From Kitasatospora paranensis (GTDB taxonomy: Bacteria; Actinomycetota; Actinomycetes; Streptomycetales; Streptomycetaceae), in the NCBI RefSeq assembly GCF_039544005.1, contig NZ_BAABKV010000001.1, positions 8,347,033 to 8,411,032 on the forward strand: 64,000 bases of DNA, read 5' to 3'. The translations under genes and the position numbers were made by a program. The notes below the pieces were generated by a model. It worked only from the letters and a program-made list of their open reading frames with translations, did not search any database and was not told the origin of the DNA. Below are positions 23,684 through 32,188 of this stretch, one piece after another. How positions within the stretch are numbered: position 1 is the stretch's first letter; the number at the start of each line of letters is the position of its first letter.

Positions 23684-24652
23684 TCAGTCCAGGGCGCCGT
23701 TGATCGTCGCCTGCGCGATCGCGATGCCGGGCAGATGCCGGGCGGCCAAGATCTTGCCGTATGTGCCGTCGTCCATCAGGGACTGCAAGGCGCCCTGGAC
23801 GGCCTCCTTGAGGCCGGAGGCACTCTTCGAGACGCCGATTCCGATGGGGGAGGCGCTGGTCTCGCCGACCGCCTCCCGGCCGGTCACGGCGTCGAAGACG
23901 GTGCCTCCCTCCGCGGTCTCGGAAACGTAGACCGCCGTCACCTCGTCGAGGAAGTCCGCCACCACCTTCCCGCTGCGCAGGGCGAGCTGCGCCTCGGAGT
24001 CCTTCGGGAAGGCCATCACGGTGATCGGAGGCTTGCCCTGGGACTTGCAGAGCTCCTGGCGCTGGTCGAGGATCTTCTGGTGGTTGGTGCCGGTCTGCAC
24101 CGAGACGGCCTTGCCGCACACGTCGGTGACGACCTTGATCCCGTCCGGGTTGCCCTTCTTGACGAGCCATCCAGGGCCGGCGTTGATGTAGTCGACGAAG
24201 TCCACGGCCTTCTCGCGTTCCTTCTTGTCGGTCATGGCCGACATGACAGCGTCGAATTTCCCGGCCTGGATCGCCGGGAGGATCCCGTCGAACTTCTGGG
24301 CCTGGAAGTCGAACCTGATGCCGAGGCGGGCTCCGACGGCGGCGCCGAGATCGACGTCGATGCCGACGATCTTCTTGCTGCCCTCGCTCTCGTACATCTC
24401 GAACGGCGGGTAGGGGATGTCCGAGGCCACCCGGATGACGGCCGCCTTCCTGATGTCGGCCGGCAGCTTGGCGGCGAGCTCGGGCGAGGCGCTGATCGCG
24501 ATGCCCTGGACGGACACGGGGGCAGATGATGCGGGAGCTGGGTCCGAGCCGGTTCTCGCAGTGCTTTCGCATGCGCTGAGGAGCGGGCTGCAGAGGGCTG
24601 CGGTGGCCGTGATCACGGCGATTCTGGTCATGGTCGAGCGGTTCGCGGGCAT
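23684..24652 (-). CDS. Amino-acid-type ABC transporter substrate-binding lipoprotein
   Basis: A 322-residue family 3 solute-binding protein. It has a lipoprotein signal with lipobox LLSAC near residue 27, then VIRVASDIPYPPFEMYE at the start of the binding fold, GIDVDLGAAVGARLGI, and DAVMSAMTDKKEREKAVDFV, all typical of periplasmic binding proteins for polar amino acids. No permease or ATPase gene is nearby, so it is an orphan that must use components encoded elsewhere. Upstream (24700-24765) lies an unusually AT-rich stretch that probably contains its promoter. Confidence 0.9.
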   Translation of the reverse strand: MPANRSTMTRIAVITATAALCSPLLSACESTARTGSDPAPASSAPVSVQGIAISASPELAAKLPADIRKAAVIRVASDIPYPPFEMYESEGSKKIVGIDVDLGAAVGARLGIRFDFQAQKFDGILPAIQAGKFDAVMSAMTDKKEREKAVDFVDYINAGPGWLVKKGNPDGIKVVTDVCGKAVSVQTGTNHQKILDQRQELCKSQGKPPITVMAFPKDSEAQLALRSGKVVADFLDEVTAVYVSETAEGGTVFDAVTGREAVGETSASPIGIGVSKSASGLKEAVQGALQSLMDDGTYGKILAARHLPGIAIAQATINGALD

Positions 24653-25229
24653 GGGGGCCTTCCAGAGCTGCAGGAGGTGAGCGGCGAGCGCGACGAGCCG
24701 GCGTGAACAGAAATTACAGGCAGTCCAAGTCGGACGTGAATGTATTGAAGATTACATTCCGGCAACGTGCGGTCGGCGTCGGTACGGAGGGGCCCTGCGG
24801 AGGCGATGCCCGTGCCGCCCATGTCCCGGGAAGCGTTCAACGCAGGGATGAACACGATCCGCTGCGGCGCCCCACTCTCGCCAAGGGCGGCTAGGTGCGC
24901 TCCTGCGCGCAGCGTGCCGGTTCTGGCGATCGGTCACGTCAAGGCCATCGAGTAGCCGAAGCGGCGATCCTCGGCAGGGGCGCAGGCCGGGGGCTGTCGG
25001 TCGGGCTTCGAGATCCTCTCCGATCTCGGGCCGGCACCGCGATGCGTCAGTAGGCGGGGGAGTGGGTGGGCGGGTTGGCGAAGGGGGCGGTGCAAGCCGC
25101 TCCTCGAGGCCGGGTGGCCGGCGCGTCCTTGTCGGCTCAGGGGCAGGGGTCCGACGAGCTGTCCTGGAACGTGCCGGGCGTGCCCCTGGGGGAGTGCTGC
25201 TTCGCGGCACCATGTGAACGGACCGCACA
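24653..25229. other. Intergenic region with AT-rich promoter segment
   Basis: The segment 24700-24765 is much richer in A and T than its surroundings and lies just upstream of the substrate-binding protein gene. The rest shows no family-like coding signal. Confidence 0.4.
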
Positions 25230-25400
25230 GATGAGTTGCTTCCGGTGGCAGAGCCGTCGACCTCGACAGCCGAAGCACGGTGGCAGCCGACACCACGCGC
25301 AACCGGTCGTCAGCACATGGACGACCGCGGCGAACACCGCCTCGTCGTCCAGGTTCGCCGTCCCACCACCGTGCGGCCGCACCCGAGCAGCCGGCCGGAC
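25230..25400 (-). mobile_element. IS5-family transposase remnant (N-terminal part)
   Basis: The minus strand encodes RVRPHGGGTANLDDEAVFAA, then VVHVLTTGCAWCRLPPCFG, which is the N-terminal domain of IS5-type (IS4-superfamily) transposases from actinomycetes. After CFG the similarity is lost within about 20 codons, and no DDE catalytic part or terminal inverted repeats can be found. Confidence 0.6.
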
Positions 25401-25516
25401 GGCTCCATCACATCCCACAAGCCATCAGGAACTCACCCCCACCCACCGCTCCCCATGAGCGATCCAGCGACCCGGCCACCACGGAGGACCCGCTGTCAGA
25501 GCGATCCGGCGGCGCG

Positions 25517-26107
25517 TCACCGGGCCGTCGCCAGGGAGCCGAAGAAGCGGCGCATGCGGTCCCGGTCCTCCGGAAAGGCGGACGCCCAGGCGCTGTCGAG
25601 AGCGAACCAGGCGGCGGGCTGACCGGGCTCGCACCGCAGGGGCTGCCGCGGGTCGACGACCGCCGCGTACGACAGGCCGAGCGTGGTCGCCGCCGAGTCC
25701 GCACGGAAGCGCCGCACGAAAGCCATCGCCGGCCTGTTCAGCAGCACGGCGGACAGACCCGTCTCCTCGAGAAGCTCCCTGGCCGCCGCCCGGCGCGGCG
25801 TCTCGCCGGCATCGACCTTCCCGCCCGGCGGCACAAGCCCACGCCACGGGTGTTCCTCCAGCAGGATCCTGCGGCCCCGGACATCGAAGACCCAGACCTC
25901 GGCCACCAACGGACCGCTGTGCTCGGCGGTCCCGGCTCCGTCCAGCCATCCGGCGGCGCCGGGGAGCCGGACTGCAGCCGCGGCCACGTCCTGCCGCGCG
26001 GCCCGGACAACGGTGGGCGACAGGGTGCCGCGGCCGCCGGTTTCCCGGCCGCCGTCCTCCCCGGCCCGCTGCCGCCGCCTCTCCCGTTCGTCCATGCCGC
26101 CCCACAC
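25517..26107 (-). CDS. NUDIX hydrolase
   Basis: A NUDIX-fold pyrophosphohydrolase of up to 196 residues. The NUDIX box lies near residue 94-116, with GGKVDAGE at its start and RELLEETG at its end, all catalytic acids present. Flanking strands VWVFDVRGRRILLEEHPWRG and AWFALDSAW fit the family. The annotated frame begins MWGGMDERERRR, which is really the tail of the WhiB gene upstream reading in the same frame. The authentic NUDIX start is probably downstream, near the segment LSPTVVRAARQDVAAAA, but no ideal start codon is visible there. The substrate is unknown. Confidence 0.8.
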   Translation of the reverse strand: MWGGMDERERRRQRAGEDGGRETGGRGTLSPTVVRAARQDVAAAAVRLPGAAGWLDGAGTAEHSGPLVAEVWVFDVRGRRILLEEHPWRGLVPPGGKVDAGETPRRAAARELLEETGLSAVLLNRPAMAFVRRFRADSAATTLGLSYAAVVDPRQPLRCEPGQPAAWFALDSAWASAFPEDRDRMRRFFGSLATAR

Positions 26108-26116
26108 CCCGTGGGC

Positions 26117-26350
26117 CTAGCCCGTGGTCATCGCTGTTTCCGCGCATGTCGCTATGACCGGGCAGTGGGCGCAGACGGCTTTGGCGCGCCGGGTCTGTGT
26201 GATCCCGGGTCTCTCATTGCTGATGGGGAAGAACAGTTCCGGATCCTCGGAGACGCAGGCGGCCGCCTGCCGCCAGTGCGGGAGAGGGTTGCTGTTCCCG
26301 GGAGAGTGCGGCACGGGGTGGTTGCCGGTCCGGTTCGGGTCGCCGCACAT
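26117..26350 (-). pseudogene. WhiB-family iron-sulfur regulator interrupted by an amber codon
   Basis: WhiB-like proteins are small [4Fe-4S] transcription factors of actinobacteria. Visible: WRQAAACVSEDPELFFPI, then AKAVCAHCPVIATCAETAM, which gives the four cluster cysteines (one, then C-x2-C-x5-C). After TTG a TAG stop lies at 26117-26119. The next codons, AHGVWGGMDERERRR, are the conserved WhiB turn (GVWGG) and basic tail in the same frame. The stop therefore replaces what is normally Gln (CAG to TAG, one change) and removes the DNA-binding tail. The beginning of the protein (first ~25 residues) is unlike relatives. Confidence 0.75.
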
Positions 26351-26499
26351 GGATCGATGCCTTCCGCTGCGTGCCGCCCACGGGCGGGGCCGGGAGCGGA
26401 GCGTTCATGGGAATGGTGGAAGCATCACTGGCCGGTCACGGCCGATTCCACTTGCATCATTCGCGCATCGTCTGTGCCATCCGGTCGCCCGCCGCTGCC

Positions 26500-26640
26500 C
26501 CACGCGTCCGAACGCGGCCCGCTTCGTGTTCGTCGGGCATGGGAGCGCCTTGCGTACGTTGCTGGAGGGCCTGCGCAGGGGGCAGGCCGTCGTCCTCGTG
26601 GCGGGCGCGGCGAGGATCGGGAAGTCCGGTAGTGGGGGCC
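26500..26640 (+). pseudogene. N-terminal fragment of a LuxR-family AAA ATPase regulator
   Basis: In one frame FVFVGHGSALRTLLEGLRRG followed by QAVVLVAGAARIGKSG resembles the Walker A region at the start of large LuxR-type (LAL) regulators (usual motif GEAGIGKS, here GAARIGKS). Similarity ends about 10 codons later and no further ATPase or LuxR domain is found. Confidence 0.45.
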
Positions 26641-26835
26641 TCCGACGACAGCGGTGTGCAGGGGGTGTCCGGCCGCCACGGCCGCCTCGACGCGTCGCCC
26701 CGGGCCGCCGGGCGCGGGCTCGTTCGGGATGATCGCCGGTCTCGAGCCGTCCCAGGAAGCCCTCGCGGCTCGGCTGCGCTGATCGTGGAGCGCAGCCGGG
26801 GGGTTCTGGGTGTGTGGGTGTGGGTGGTGTTCTGC

Positions 26836-26889
26836 TGGTCTGGTCGGCGTGGTTGGTCGGGCTGGTCTGGTCGGCGTGGTTGGTCGGGC
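26836..26889. repeat. Tandem duplication of a 27-bp G/T-rich unit
   Basis: Two perfect consecutive copies of a 27-base unit starting TGGTCTGGTCGGCG (26836-26862 and 26863-26889), within a strongly G/T-biased stretch from about 26810 to 27080. Probably replication slippage in low-complexity DNA downstream of the MarR gene. Confidence 0.8.
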
Positions 26890-27018
26890 TGTGTTGTCCG
26901 GTGTTGGTGGGTGGTGGTCATGTCGGGTGGCTGTTGAACGGCATGGGTGGCTGTTGGGGGTGGTACGGGCCGGGTGGTCGGCTGGTTGTCGTCCGTGGGG
27001 GTGTCGCGGTGGTGTCGG

Positions 27019-27525
27019 TCAGGCTGCGGAGTGGTTGTGGGGTGTTTGGTGTCTCTCGCCGGGGGTGGTGTCCAGGTGTGTCCGGAGGGCTGTGAGTCCG
27101 GTGGCCAGGGCACGGCGTTCGGTGGGGGGCATGCTGTTGATGGCCTGGTGGAGCATGGTGTCGCGTTGTTCGCGGATGCGTTGCAGGTGTTCTTTGCCGG
27201 CGCGGGTGAGTTGCAGGGTGATCTCGCGGCCGTCGTCGGGGCAGGGCAGTCGTTGGAGGAAGCCGATGGCCTGCAGCCGGTCGCACATGCGGGTCACCGT
27301 CGGGGGAGCGGAGGCGAGGCGTTGGCATACGGTGCGCATCCGTATGCCGTTTTCGCGGTCGACGACGTACATCAGGCGCAGCTGGGAGGTGGAGCTGGGG
27401 GCGGTGGTGCCGGTGGTGGAGTGTCTGGCGTGCTCCCACATGACGTCGAGGAGTTCGGTGATGGTGCTGGCGGACCGGGTTGCTTCGTGCCAGGTGGTGT
27501 GGGGGGTGGCGTCTGGTGCGGTCAC
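27019..27525 (-). CDS. MarR-family transcriptional regulator
   Basis: A winged-helix regulator of about 168 residues. I chose the GTG at 27525 (VTAPDATPHTTW) rather than the longer start at 27648, because the extra N-terminus is Pro-rich and overlaps the STAS gene. The core contains TSQLRLMYVVDRENGIRMRT, the recognition region PPTVTRMCDRLQAIGFLQRL, and the wing PDDGREITLQLT. A C-terminal dimerisation helix follows. It is the last gene of the PP2C-cobalamin-STAS operon and may transmit the output of that signalling module. Confidence 0.85.
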   Translation of the reverse strand: MTAPDATPHTTWHEATRSASTITELLDVMWEHARHSTTGTTAPSSTSQLRLMYVVDRENGIRMRTVCQRLASAPPTVTRMCDRLQAIGFLQRLPCPDDGREITLQLTRAGKEHLQRIREQRDTMLHQAINSMPPTERRALATGLTALRTHLDTTPGERHQTPHNHSAA

Positions 27526-27574
27526 GGTTTCCCCGTCGGTGGGTGCTTGTGCCAGGTGGAGGGCCGGCAGTGGT

Positions 27575-27985
27575 TCAGGTGGTTCCGTCCGGTCCGGTGG
27601 GGCGGGCCGGTAGGGCGCTGTCCTGGGTCGCCGGGGTTTTTGCGGCACCGATGGGGTGGGGATGAGTGAGGTGTTCGCGGGTTCCGGTGAGGTCCAGGAG
27701 CCGGTCCAGCTTGGCAGGTCTGTCGTCCAGGTGCAGACGTACGCCTGCCGCGGTGGTGCGGCGGCCGATCATCAGCAGGGCCGACAGGCCCATGGGGTCG
27801 ACCGTGCCGAGGTCCGCGCAGTGCAGATGCAGGTCGGTCAGGGCGGTCCGCCGCGCGAGTTGCGCGGTGACCTCGTCGAGGAGGAGGTCGGCGCTGGTGT
27901 GGTCGAGGTCGCCGTGGAGCTCCATGCGGATGCTGTCCTGGGTGTCGACCGTGGTCAGCTGCAGGTGGCGGGGGTGTGTGGTCAT
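27575..27985 (-). CDS. STAS-domain protein (anti-sigma-factor antagonist type)
   Basis: A 136-residue protein with a single STAS domain at residues 8-115: MELHGDLDHTSADLLLDEV, then ADLGTVDPMGLSALLMIGRR. In antagonists the phosphorylatable Ser or Thr precedes the DSxG-type turn; here the local sequence is TVDPMGLSA, so the switch residue is Thr rather than Ser, or phosphorylation is lost. The C-terminal 25 residues are disordered. Its ATG overlaps the stop of the cobalamin-binding gene (ATGA). With the upstream PP2C phosphatase it suggests a partner-switching system, although no RsbW-type kinase is in the window. Confidence 0.85.
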   Translation of the reverse strand: MTTHPRHLQLTTVDTQDSIRMELHGDLDHTSADLLLDEVTAQLARRTALTDLHLHCADLGTVDPMGLSALLMIGRRTTAAGVRLHLDDRPAKLDRLLDLTGTREHLTHPHPIGAAKTPATQDSALPARPTGPDGTT

Positions 27986-29152
27986 GCGGTGTTCCCGGCG
28001 GCGGTGGGGTGGGCGGTGGTGAGGGTGTGCGTGGCGGCCTTGAGGATGCGGGTGGCCCGGGGGAAGTCGTGGAGTTCACGGGCGAGGAGATCCAGGGCGG
28101 GGGGCAGGCTGTGGGGGTACGCCTCGTGCCGCGAGGATCTGCGCGGTCCAGGTGATGAACCGGGTGAAGAGTTCGTCGTCGTCGAGGTAGAGGGCGGTGG
28201 CGAGGAACTCCACGATGTGCGCGAGGTCTTCTGCGGTGCGTTCACGCTGGGCGTCGTTGTGGGCGCGCAGGGCGGGGACGGTGTCCTGCAACGCGGTGAG
28301 GACGGTCCCCACGAGGGTGGCGCTGTGACGGGCGACCGTGGTGTATTCCTGGTCGGCCAGGTGCGGCAGGTCGTCGAATTGCTGGTGGTCGGGTTGCGGT
28401 CGCGGCAGCGGACTTCTGGCGAGGTGGTCGGCGGCGGCGCGGGCCTCCGGTGCCCAGGCGTCGGCGCCCAGCAGTCGCGCGTACCGGCCCCGGGGGCCGA
28501 AGGCGGCACCGCCGACGATGACGGGGACCCCGACGGCCTGGCAGGCGGTGATCGCCGCGTGCGCGGTCGGCAGCCTGGTGGCGATGGAGCCGGAGAGCGC
28601 GACCGCGTCCGCTCGGGTGTGGTGGAGGTGGGCGATGAGATGCGGGGTGGGTACCTGGGCGCCCAGGTAGTCGACGTGCCAGCCCCGCAGTTTCAGGACC
28701 TCTGCGAGCAGGCGGGCCGGCAGGGCGTGCCATTCGCCGTCCACGCAGGCCACCGTGATCCGGCCCCGGGTGGCGGTGGTGCGGGCGGTGGGGTGCATGC
28801 TCACCGCGGTGACGGCACGGTCGTTGATGGCGGTCGCCGCGTGTTCCTGGGCGACGCTGATCCGGTCGGCCGCCCATTCCTCACCGACGCGGCTCTGCAC
28901 CACGGCGATCACATCGAGCAGGACGTCCTCCGGGGCGGTTCCCTCGTCCAGCATGCGCAGTACGAGTTCGGTGGCCGCGTACTCGTCCATGGCCGAGACG
29001 GCGTGCCACACCTGCTCGGCGGGCTCTTTCGCGTGGCCGGGGTGCCGCACCTGCTCGGCGGGCTCTTTCGCGTGGCCGGGGTGCCGCACCTGCTCGGCGG
29101 GCTCTTTCGCGTGGCCGGCGTGGGGAGGACGGGGCGGGGAGGACGTGCTCAT
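27982..29152 (-). pseudogene. Cobalamin (B12)-binding-domain sensor protein, C-terminal frameshift
   Basis: About 390 residues. Residues 1-50 hold three copies of a 13-residue repeat (GHAKEPAEQVRHP). Residues 50-120 resemble the helical B12-binding cap (ISVAQEHAATAINDR), and residues 130-250 form a Rossmann-like cobalamin-binding domain (ITVACVDGEWHALPARLLAE, then VDYLGAQVPTPHL and ALSGSIA). The DGEWH element is the place where cobalamin domains carry the cobalt-ligating His. A helical region follows to ~370. Near 28127-28135 one base change shifts the frame; the family-like end LPPALDLLARELHDFPRATR then stops exactly at the STAS start. No enzyme domain is attached, so it is more likely a sensor. 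Cobalamin could report on light, B12 or redox. Confidence 0.8.
29003..29119. repeat. Three tandem 39-bp coding repeats
   Basis: Units 29003-29041, 29042-29080 and 29081-29119 differ by single substitutions. Each encodes the 13-residue unit GHAKEPAEQVRHP in the N-terminus of the cobalamin-binding protein. The near identity implies recent slippage or expansion. Confidence 0.9.
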
Positions 29153-29180
29153 GCGGTGAACCTGCCTCGGGTGTGTCCGT

Positions 29181-30830
29181 TCACCGCGCTGAGGTGGTGG
29201 GTGCGGGGGCGGAGATCACGACGACGGCCATGTCGTCGTGGGGACGGTTGCCGAGCCATTGGGCGGCCAGCATCTGTACGTGTTCCGCGATCCCCTCGGC
29301 GGGCATGCCCGCGCATCCGGACAGGGCGCGCTTGAGGCGTTCCTCACCGAACAGATCGCCGCCCAGCGGCCCGCCCTTGGCTTCGGTGATGCCGTCGGTG
29401 TAGAGGACGCACGACTCGCCGGGCGCCAGGGAGACGGCGGCGGTGGTGGCGGAGATGTTCGGGATGGCTCCGATCAGGGTGCCGTGGGTGTCGGCTTCCT
29501 CGACGGTGCCGTTCGCGCGGATGATCAGCGGGCTGGGGTGGCCGCCGCTGGTGAGAGTGAGGTCCACCATGTTCCCGCGTCGTACGGCGGAGGCCAGGAC
29601 CATGGTGGCGAAGCGGGTGTGGTGGGAGCTGAGCAGCGCCGTGTTCAGCAGGTTGAGCATCCGCTGGTGGTCGCCGGACAGGGGCAGCAGGGCGTGCAGG
29701 GTGTTACGGATCTTGCCCGTCAGTACGGCGGCTTCCAGGCCCTTGCCGCACACGTCCCCGAGGGAGACCAGGGAGGCCTCGCCCTCGACGGCCGCGGGGT
29801 GCACGTCGTAGAAGTCGCCCCCGATGCGTTCGTGGTCCGCGGACGGCCGGTAGCGGCCGGCGAAGTCCACCCCGGAGATCTGGTGCAGGACCGGCGGCAT
29901 GAGCTCACGCATCAGCACGTCGGTGATCGCGCTCTGCTCCGCGTACAGGCGGGCGGCCGACATCGCGGCCCCGGCACGGGCGGCGAACAGCCGGCAGAAG
30001 ACCTCCTCCTCGTCGCTGAAGGTTGCGGTTTCCGCCTTGCGCAGCAGGATGAGCGCTCCGGCCGGCACACCGTGCCCGGGCAGCGGGGTGATCACGATCG
30101 AGCCGACCGGCCCCAGCCCCTGGGGCAGCATCCACTCGGGAGCCGTGGACGGGTCGATCCACCGCGAGGGCACCGGCGGGAATCCGCGCAGCGCCTCGCC
30201 CAGACCCGGTACGTCGTCGGGGTCCACCGTCACGGTGGACTGGGTGGGAGTGCCGCCGCGCAGGCAGGTCACCACCGGCATCCGGCGCCCGGGAACCGCC
30301 GCGACGGCCAGCGCGGCGTCCGCGAGGCTTTCGGCGGCCATCTGCGCGGCCACGTCCATGCAGCGTCCCAGGTTGAGGGAGGAGAGCAGGACACTGGACG
30401 CCTTCGCGAGGAACGCGGCCCGCTCCTGCTCCATGCGCAGAGCCTCCCGCACGAGCTGGTGGTCGGTGTCGTCCACCAGCCACCACGCCACCCGGCCGTC
30501 GCCCCGCACACTGGGGTGCGCCCGGAAACGCCGTCCGCCGATGCCTCCGCGCGGCGGCTCTTCGGTGTCCGGGGCCGCGTGCGGACCGGGGGAGCCCGGC
30601 GCGGCGTGCGGACCGGGGGAGCCCAGCGCGGCGTGCGCGGCACAGAGCCAGGCCGGGGCCACGTCCGCCAGAGGTGCCCCGGGCGCCGCGGCGGGCAGGA
30701 GAAGACCTGCGGCGTCATTGCAGTGCACCACAGCGCCCCGGGCATCGGCGACCAGCACCGGGTACGGGGCCCCCACCCAGTCGAGGTCCGGTCCCGCGTC
30801 CGAAGGAGTGCGCGCTTGAGTGGAAACCAA
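29181..30830 (-). CDS. PAS-GAF-PP2C (SpoIIE/RsbU-type) serine phosphatase
   Basis: Up to 549 residues. The N-terminus (WVGAPYPVLVADARGAVVHC) is PAS-like, followed by a variable stretch with two copies of GSPGPHAA. A GAF-like domain lies at about residues 160-300, and a SpoIIE-type PP2C domain at 320-540 has the metal-binding motifs GGDFYDV, LGDVCGKG, YTDGITEA and HDDMAVVVI all present, so it should be an active phosphatase for a phosphorylated STAS antagonist. The longest frame begins with TTG at 30830; a GTG near 30782 is an alternative start. It is first in the operon with the cobalamin-binding, STAS and MarR genes. Confidence 0.88.
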   Translation of the reverse strand: MVSTQARTPSDAGPDLDWVGAPYPVLVADARGAVVHCNDAAGLLLPAAAPGAPLADVAPAWLCAAHAALGSPGPHAAPGSPGPHAAPDTEEPPRGGIGGRRFRAHPSVRGDGRVAWWLVDDTDHQLVREALRMEQERAAFLAKASSVLLSSLNLGRCMDVAAQMAAESLADAALAVAAVPGRRMPVVTCLRGGTPTQSTVTVDPDDVPGLGEALRGFPPVPSRWIDPSTAPEWMLPQGLGPVGSIVITPLPGHGVPAGALILLRKAETATFSDEEEVFCRLFAARAGAAMSAARLYAEQSAITDVLMRELMPPVLHQISGVDFAGRYRPSADHERIGGDFYDVHPAAVEGEASLVSLGDVCGKGLEAAVLTGKIRNTLHALLPLSGDHQRMLNLLNTALLSSHHTRFATMVLASAVRRGNMVDLTLTSGGHPSPLIIRANGTVEEADTHGTLIGAIPNISATTAAVSLAPGESCVLYTDGITEAKGGPLGGDLFGEERLKRALSGCAGMPAEGIAEHVQMLAAQWLGNRPHDDMAVVVISAPAPTTSAR

Positions 30831-31003
30831 ATATCGAGGATTCGCTGGGCGAATCCCTCACCTCATCACCTAGATGTTTGCCTGGAGGCAACCATCTCCG
30901 GTGCTGCCCCTGATTGGCAACCTGCTCCCTGCCCCGTGCGGGCTTCTCGCAAAGGAGCTGCCGTTTCTCCACATGAGGACCACACCCCCGGGTGATTTCG
31001 AGG

Positions 31004-32188
31004 TCAGCGGTCGCGGTCGGCGGTGGGGCCGTGCCAGTCCAGGCACATCACCAGGGAGTCGTCCGCCGCCGGGCCGGACCCGCGGTGGCCCGTCAGCTCC
31101 TGCAGCATCACTCTCGGCACCTGCGAGGCGGGCAGGAGACGGGTGCCGCTGATCGAGGCGGCCAGCGCGCGGAGGCTGTACTTCTCACCGCCCGGCGACA
31201 GCGCGTCGAAGACGCCGTCGCTGATGAAGAGCAGGCGGTCTCCGGGTTCGACCCGCAAGTGCTGCGGCAGGTAGGAAGTGTCCTCGTACATGCCCAGGGG
31301 CATCTGCGCCTCCAGCTCGATCGGCTCGATCACCCCGCTGCGCACACGCCAGACCTTCGGGGAGCCGGCATCGACAATCTCCACCTGTCCGGTCGGAAGA
31401 TGGAAACGGAACAACAGTGCCGACACGTACTGGCTTCCCCCGTGCTGTCCGTACACGGCCTGATCGGCGAGATAGGCCTGATCGCTCAGGCTCAGGCCGG
31501 CGCGGCGGGCATTGCGCAGGGCGTTGATGGCGAGGTTCGTCAGCAACGCGGCGTCGATGCCCTCGCCCATGCCGTTGCTCACGGTCACATACAGGTCGTC
31601 GGCCGACGCCGACCAGTCGAAGCAGTCACCGAAGATCGCGTAGGCGGGCTCCAACTGGGCGCCCAGGCTGTACTCCGGCCGGGAACAGGAGCGCCCGGGC
31701 AGCAACTGCCACTGCATCTCGGCGGCCAGTGTCAGCCGCTCCGCCCGACGCGCCTGCAGGAAGAGATCCGTGTCCCGCTCCGCGACCACCACCTCGTGCG
31801 CCAGCGCGTCGGCGCACTCCTGCAGGTCCGCCAGCACGGCGGCGGCCGGCTCGCCGTCCCCCGGCAGGGTGACGCCGAGGACACCCAGCCGGTCGCCCCG
31901 GACACTGACCGGCAGGTACACCGTCACCTCGGACGCCGATCGGTCATGCACGCAATGCGGTTCCTGGGCGCCGAACGCACGGCCCGGAGCACTGTCGTTC
32001 ACCGATACCGGCGGACGGGTGTGCGGCAGCACCCCGACGGGCTGCAACCTCGTCATGGCGTAGTCGACCAGCAGCAGGTCCACCGCCGAGGCACGATGGC
32101 GGCGCACGATCGCGGAGCGGACCACGTCGAAAATCTCGTGGGGCGCGGCCTCGCGCAGAGACCGCTCGACCGAACGAGGTCTGTCCAT
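31004..32188 (-). CDS. GAF-PP2C (SpoIIE-type) protein with altered metal site
   Basis: About 394 residues from the ATG at 32188 (MDRPRSVERSLREAAPHEIF). A GAF-like N-terminal domain includes VTVYLPVSVRGDRLGVLGVT, and a SpoIIE-type PP2C domain begins near residue 180. Compared with active phosphatases the first motif is FGDCFDW (usually GGDWYD), the second is VSNGMGEG (usually GDVxGHG, so the metal-binding Asp is Asn), while FISDGVFDA and ADDSLVM keep their Asp residues. Activity may be reduced or the protein may act as a binding antagonist. It lies upstream of and parallel to the PAS-GAF-PP2C gene, 173 bases away. Confidence 0.8.
   Translation of the reverse strand: MDRPRSVERSLREAAPHEIFDVVRSAIVRRHRASAVDLLLVDYAMTRLQPVGVLPHTRPPVSVNDSAPGRAFGAQEPHCVHDRSASEVTVYLPVSVRGDRLGVLGVTLPGDGEPAAAVLADLQECADALAHEVVVAERDTDLFLQARRAERLTLAAEMQWQLLPGRSCSRPEYSLGAQLEPAYAIFGDCFDWSASADDLYVTVSNGMGEGIDAALLTNLAINALRNARRAGLSLSDQAYLADQAVYGQHGGSQYVSALLFRFHLPTGQVEIVDAGSPKVWRVRSGVIEPIELEAQMPLGMYEDTSYLPQHLRVEPGDRLLFISDGVFDALSPGGEKYSLRALAASISGTRLLPASQVPRVMLQELTGHRGSGPAADDSLVMCLDWHGPTADRDR

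Noticed and set aside
26810..27100. G/T-rich repetitive stretch as a possible CRISPR or coding repeat
   Set aside because: There are only two adjacent perfect copies without spacers; it looks like slippage in low-complexity DNA. No CRISPR array is visible elsewhere in the window.
29238..30995. Long plus-strand frame opposite the PAS-GAF-PP2C gene
   Set aside because: It is antisense to a protein with all canonical PP2C motifs and has low-complexity Gly/His/Arg-rich translation.
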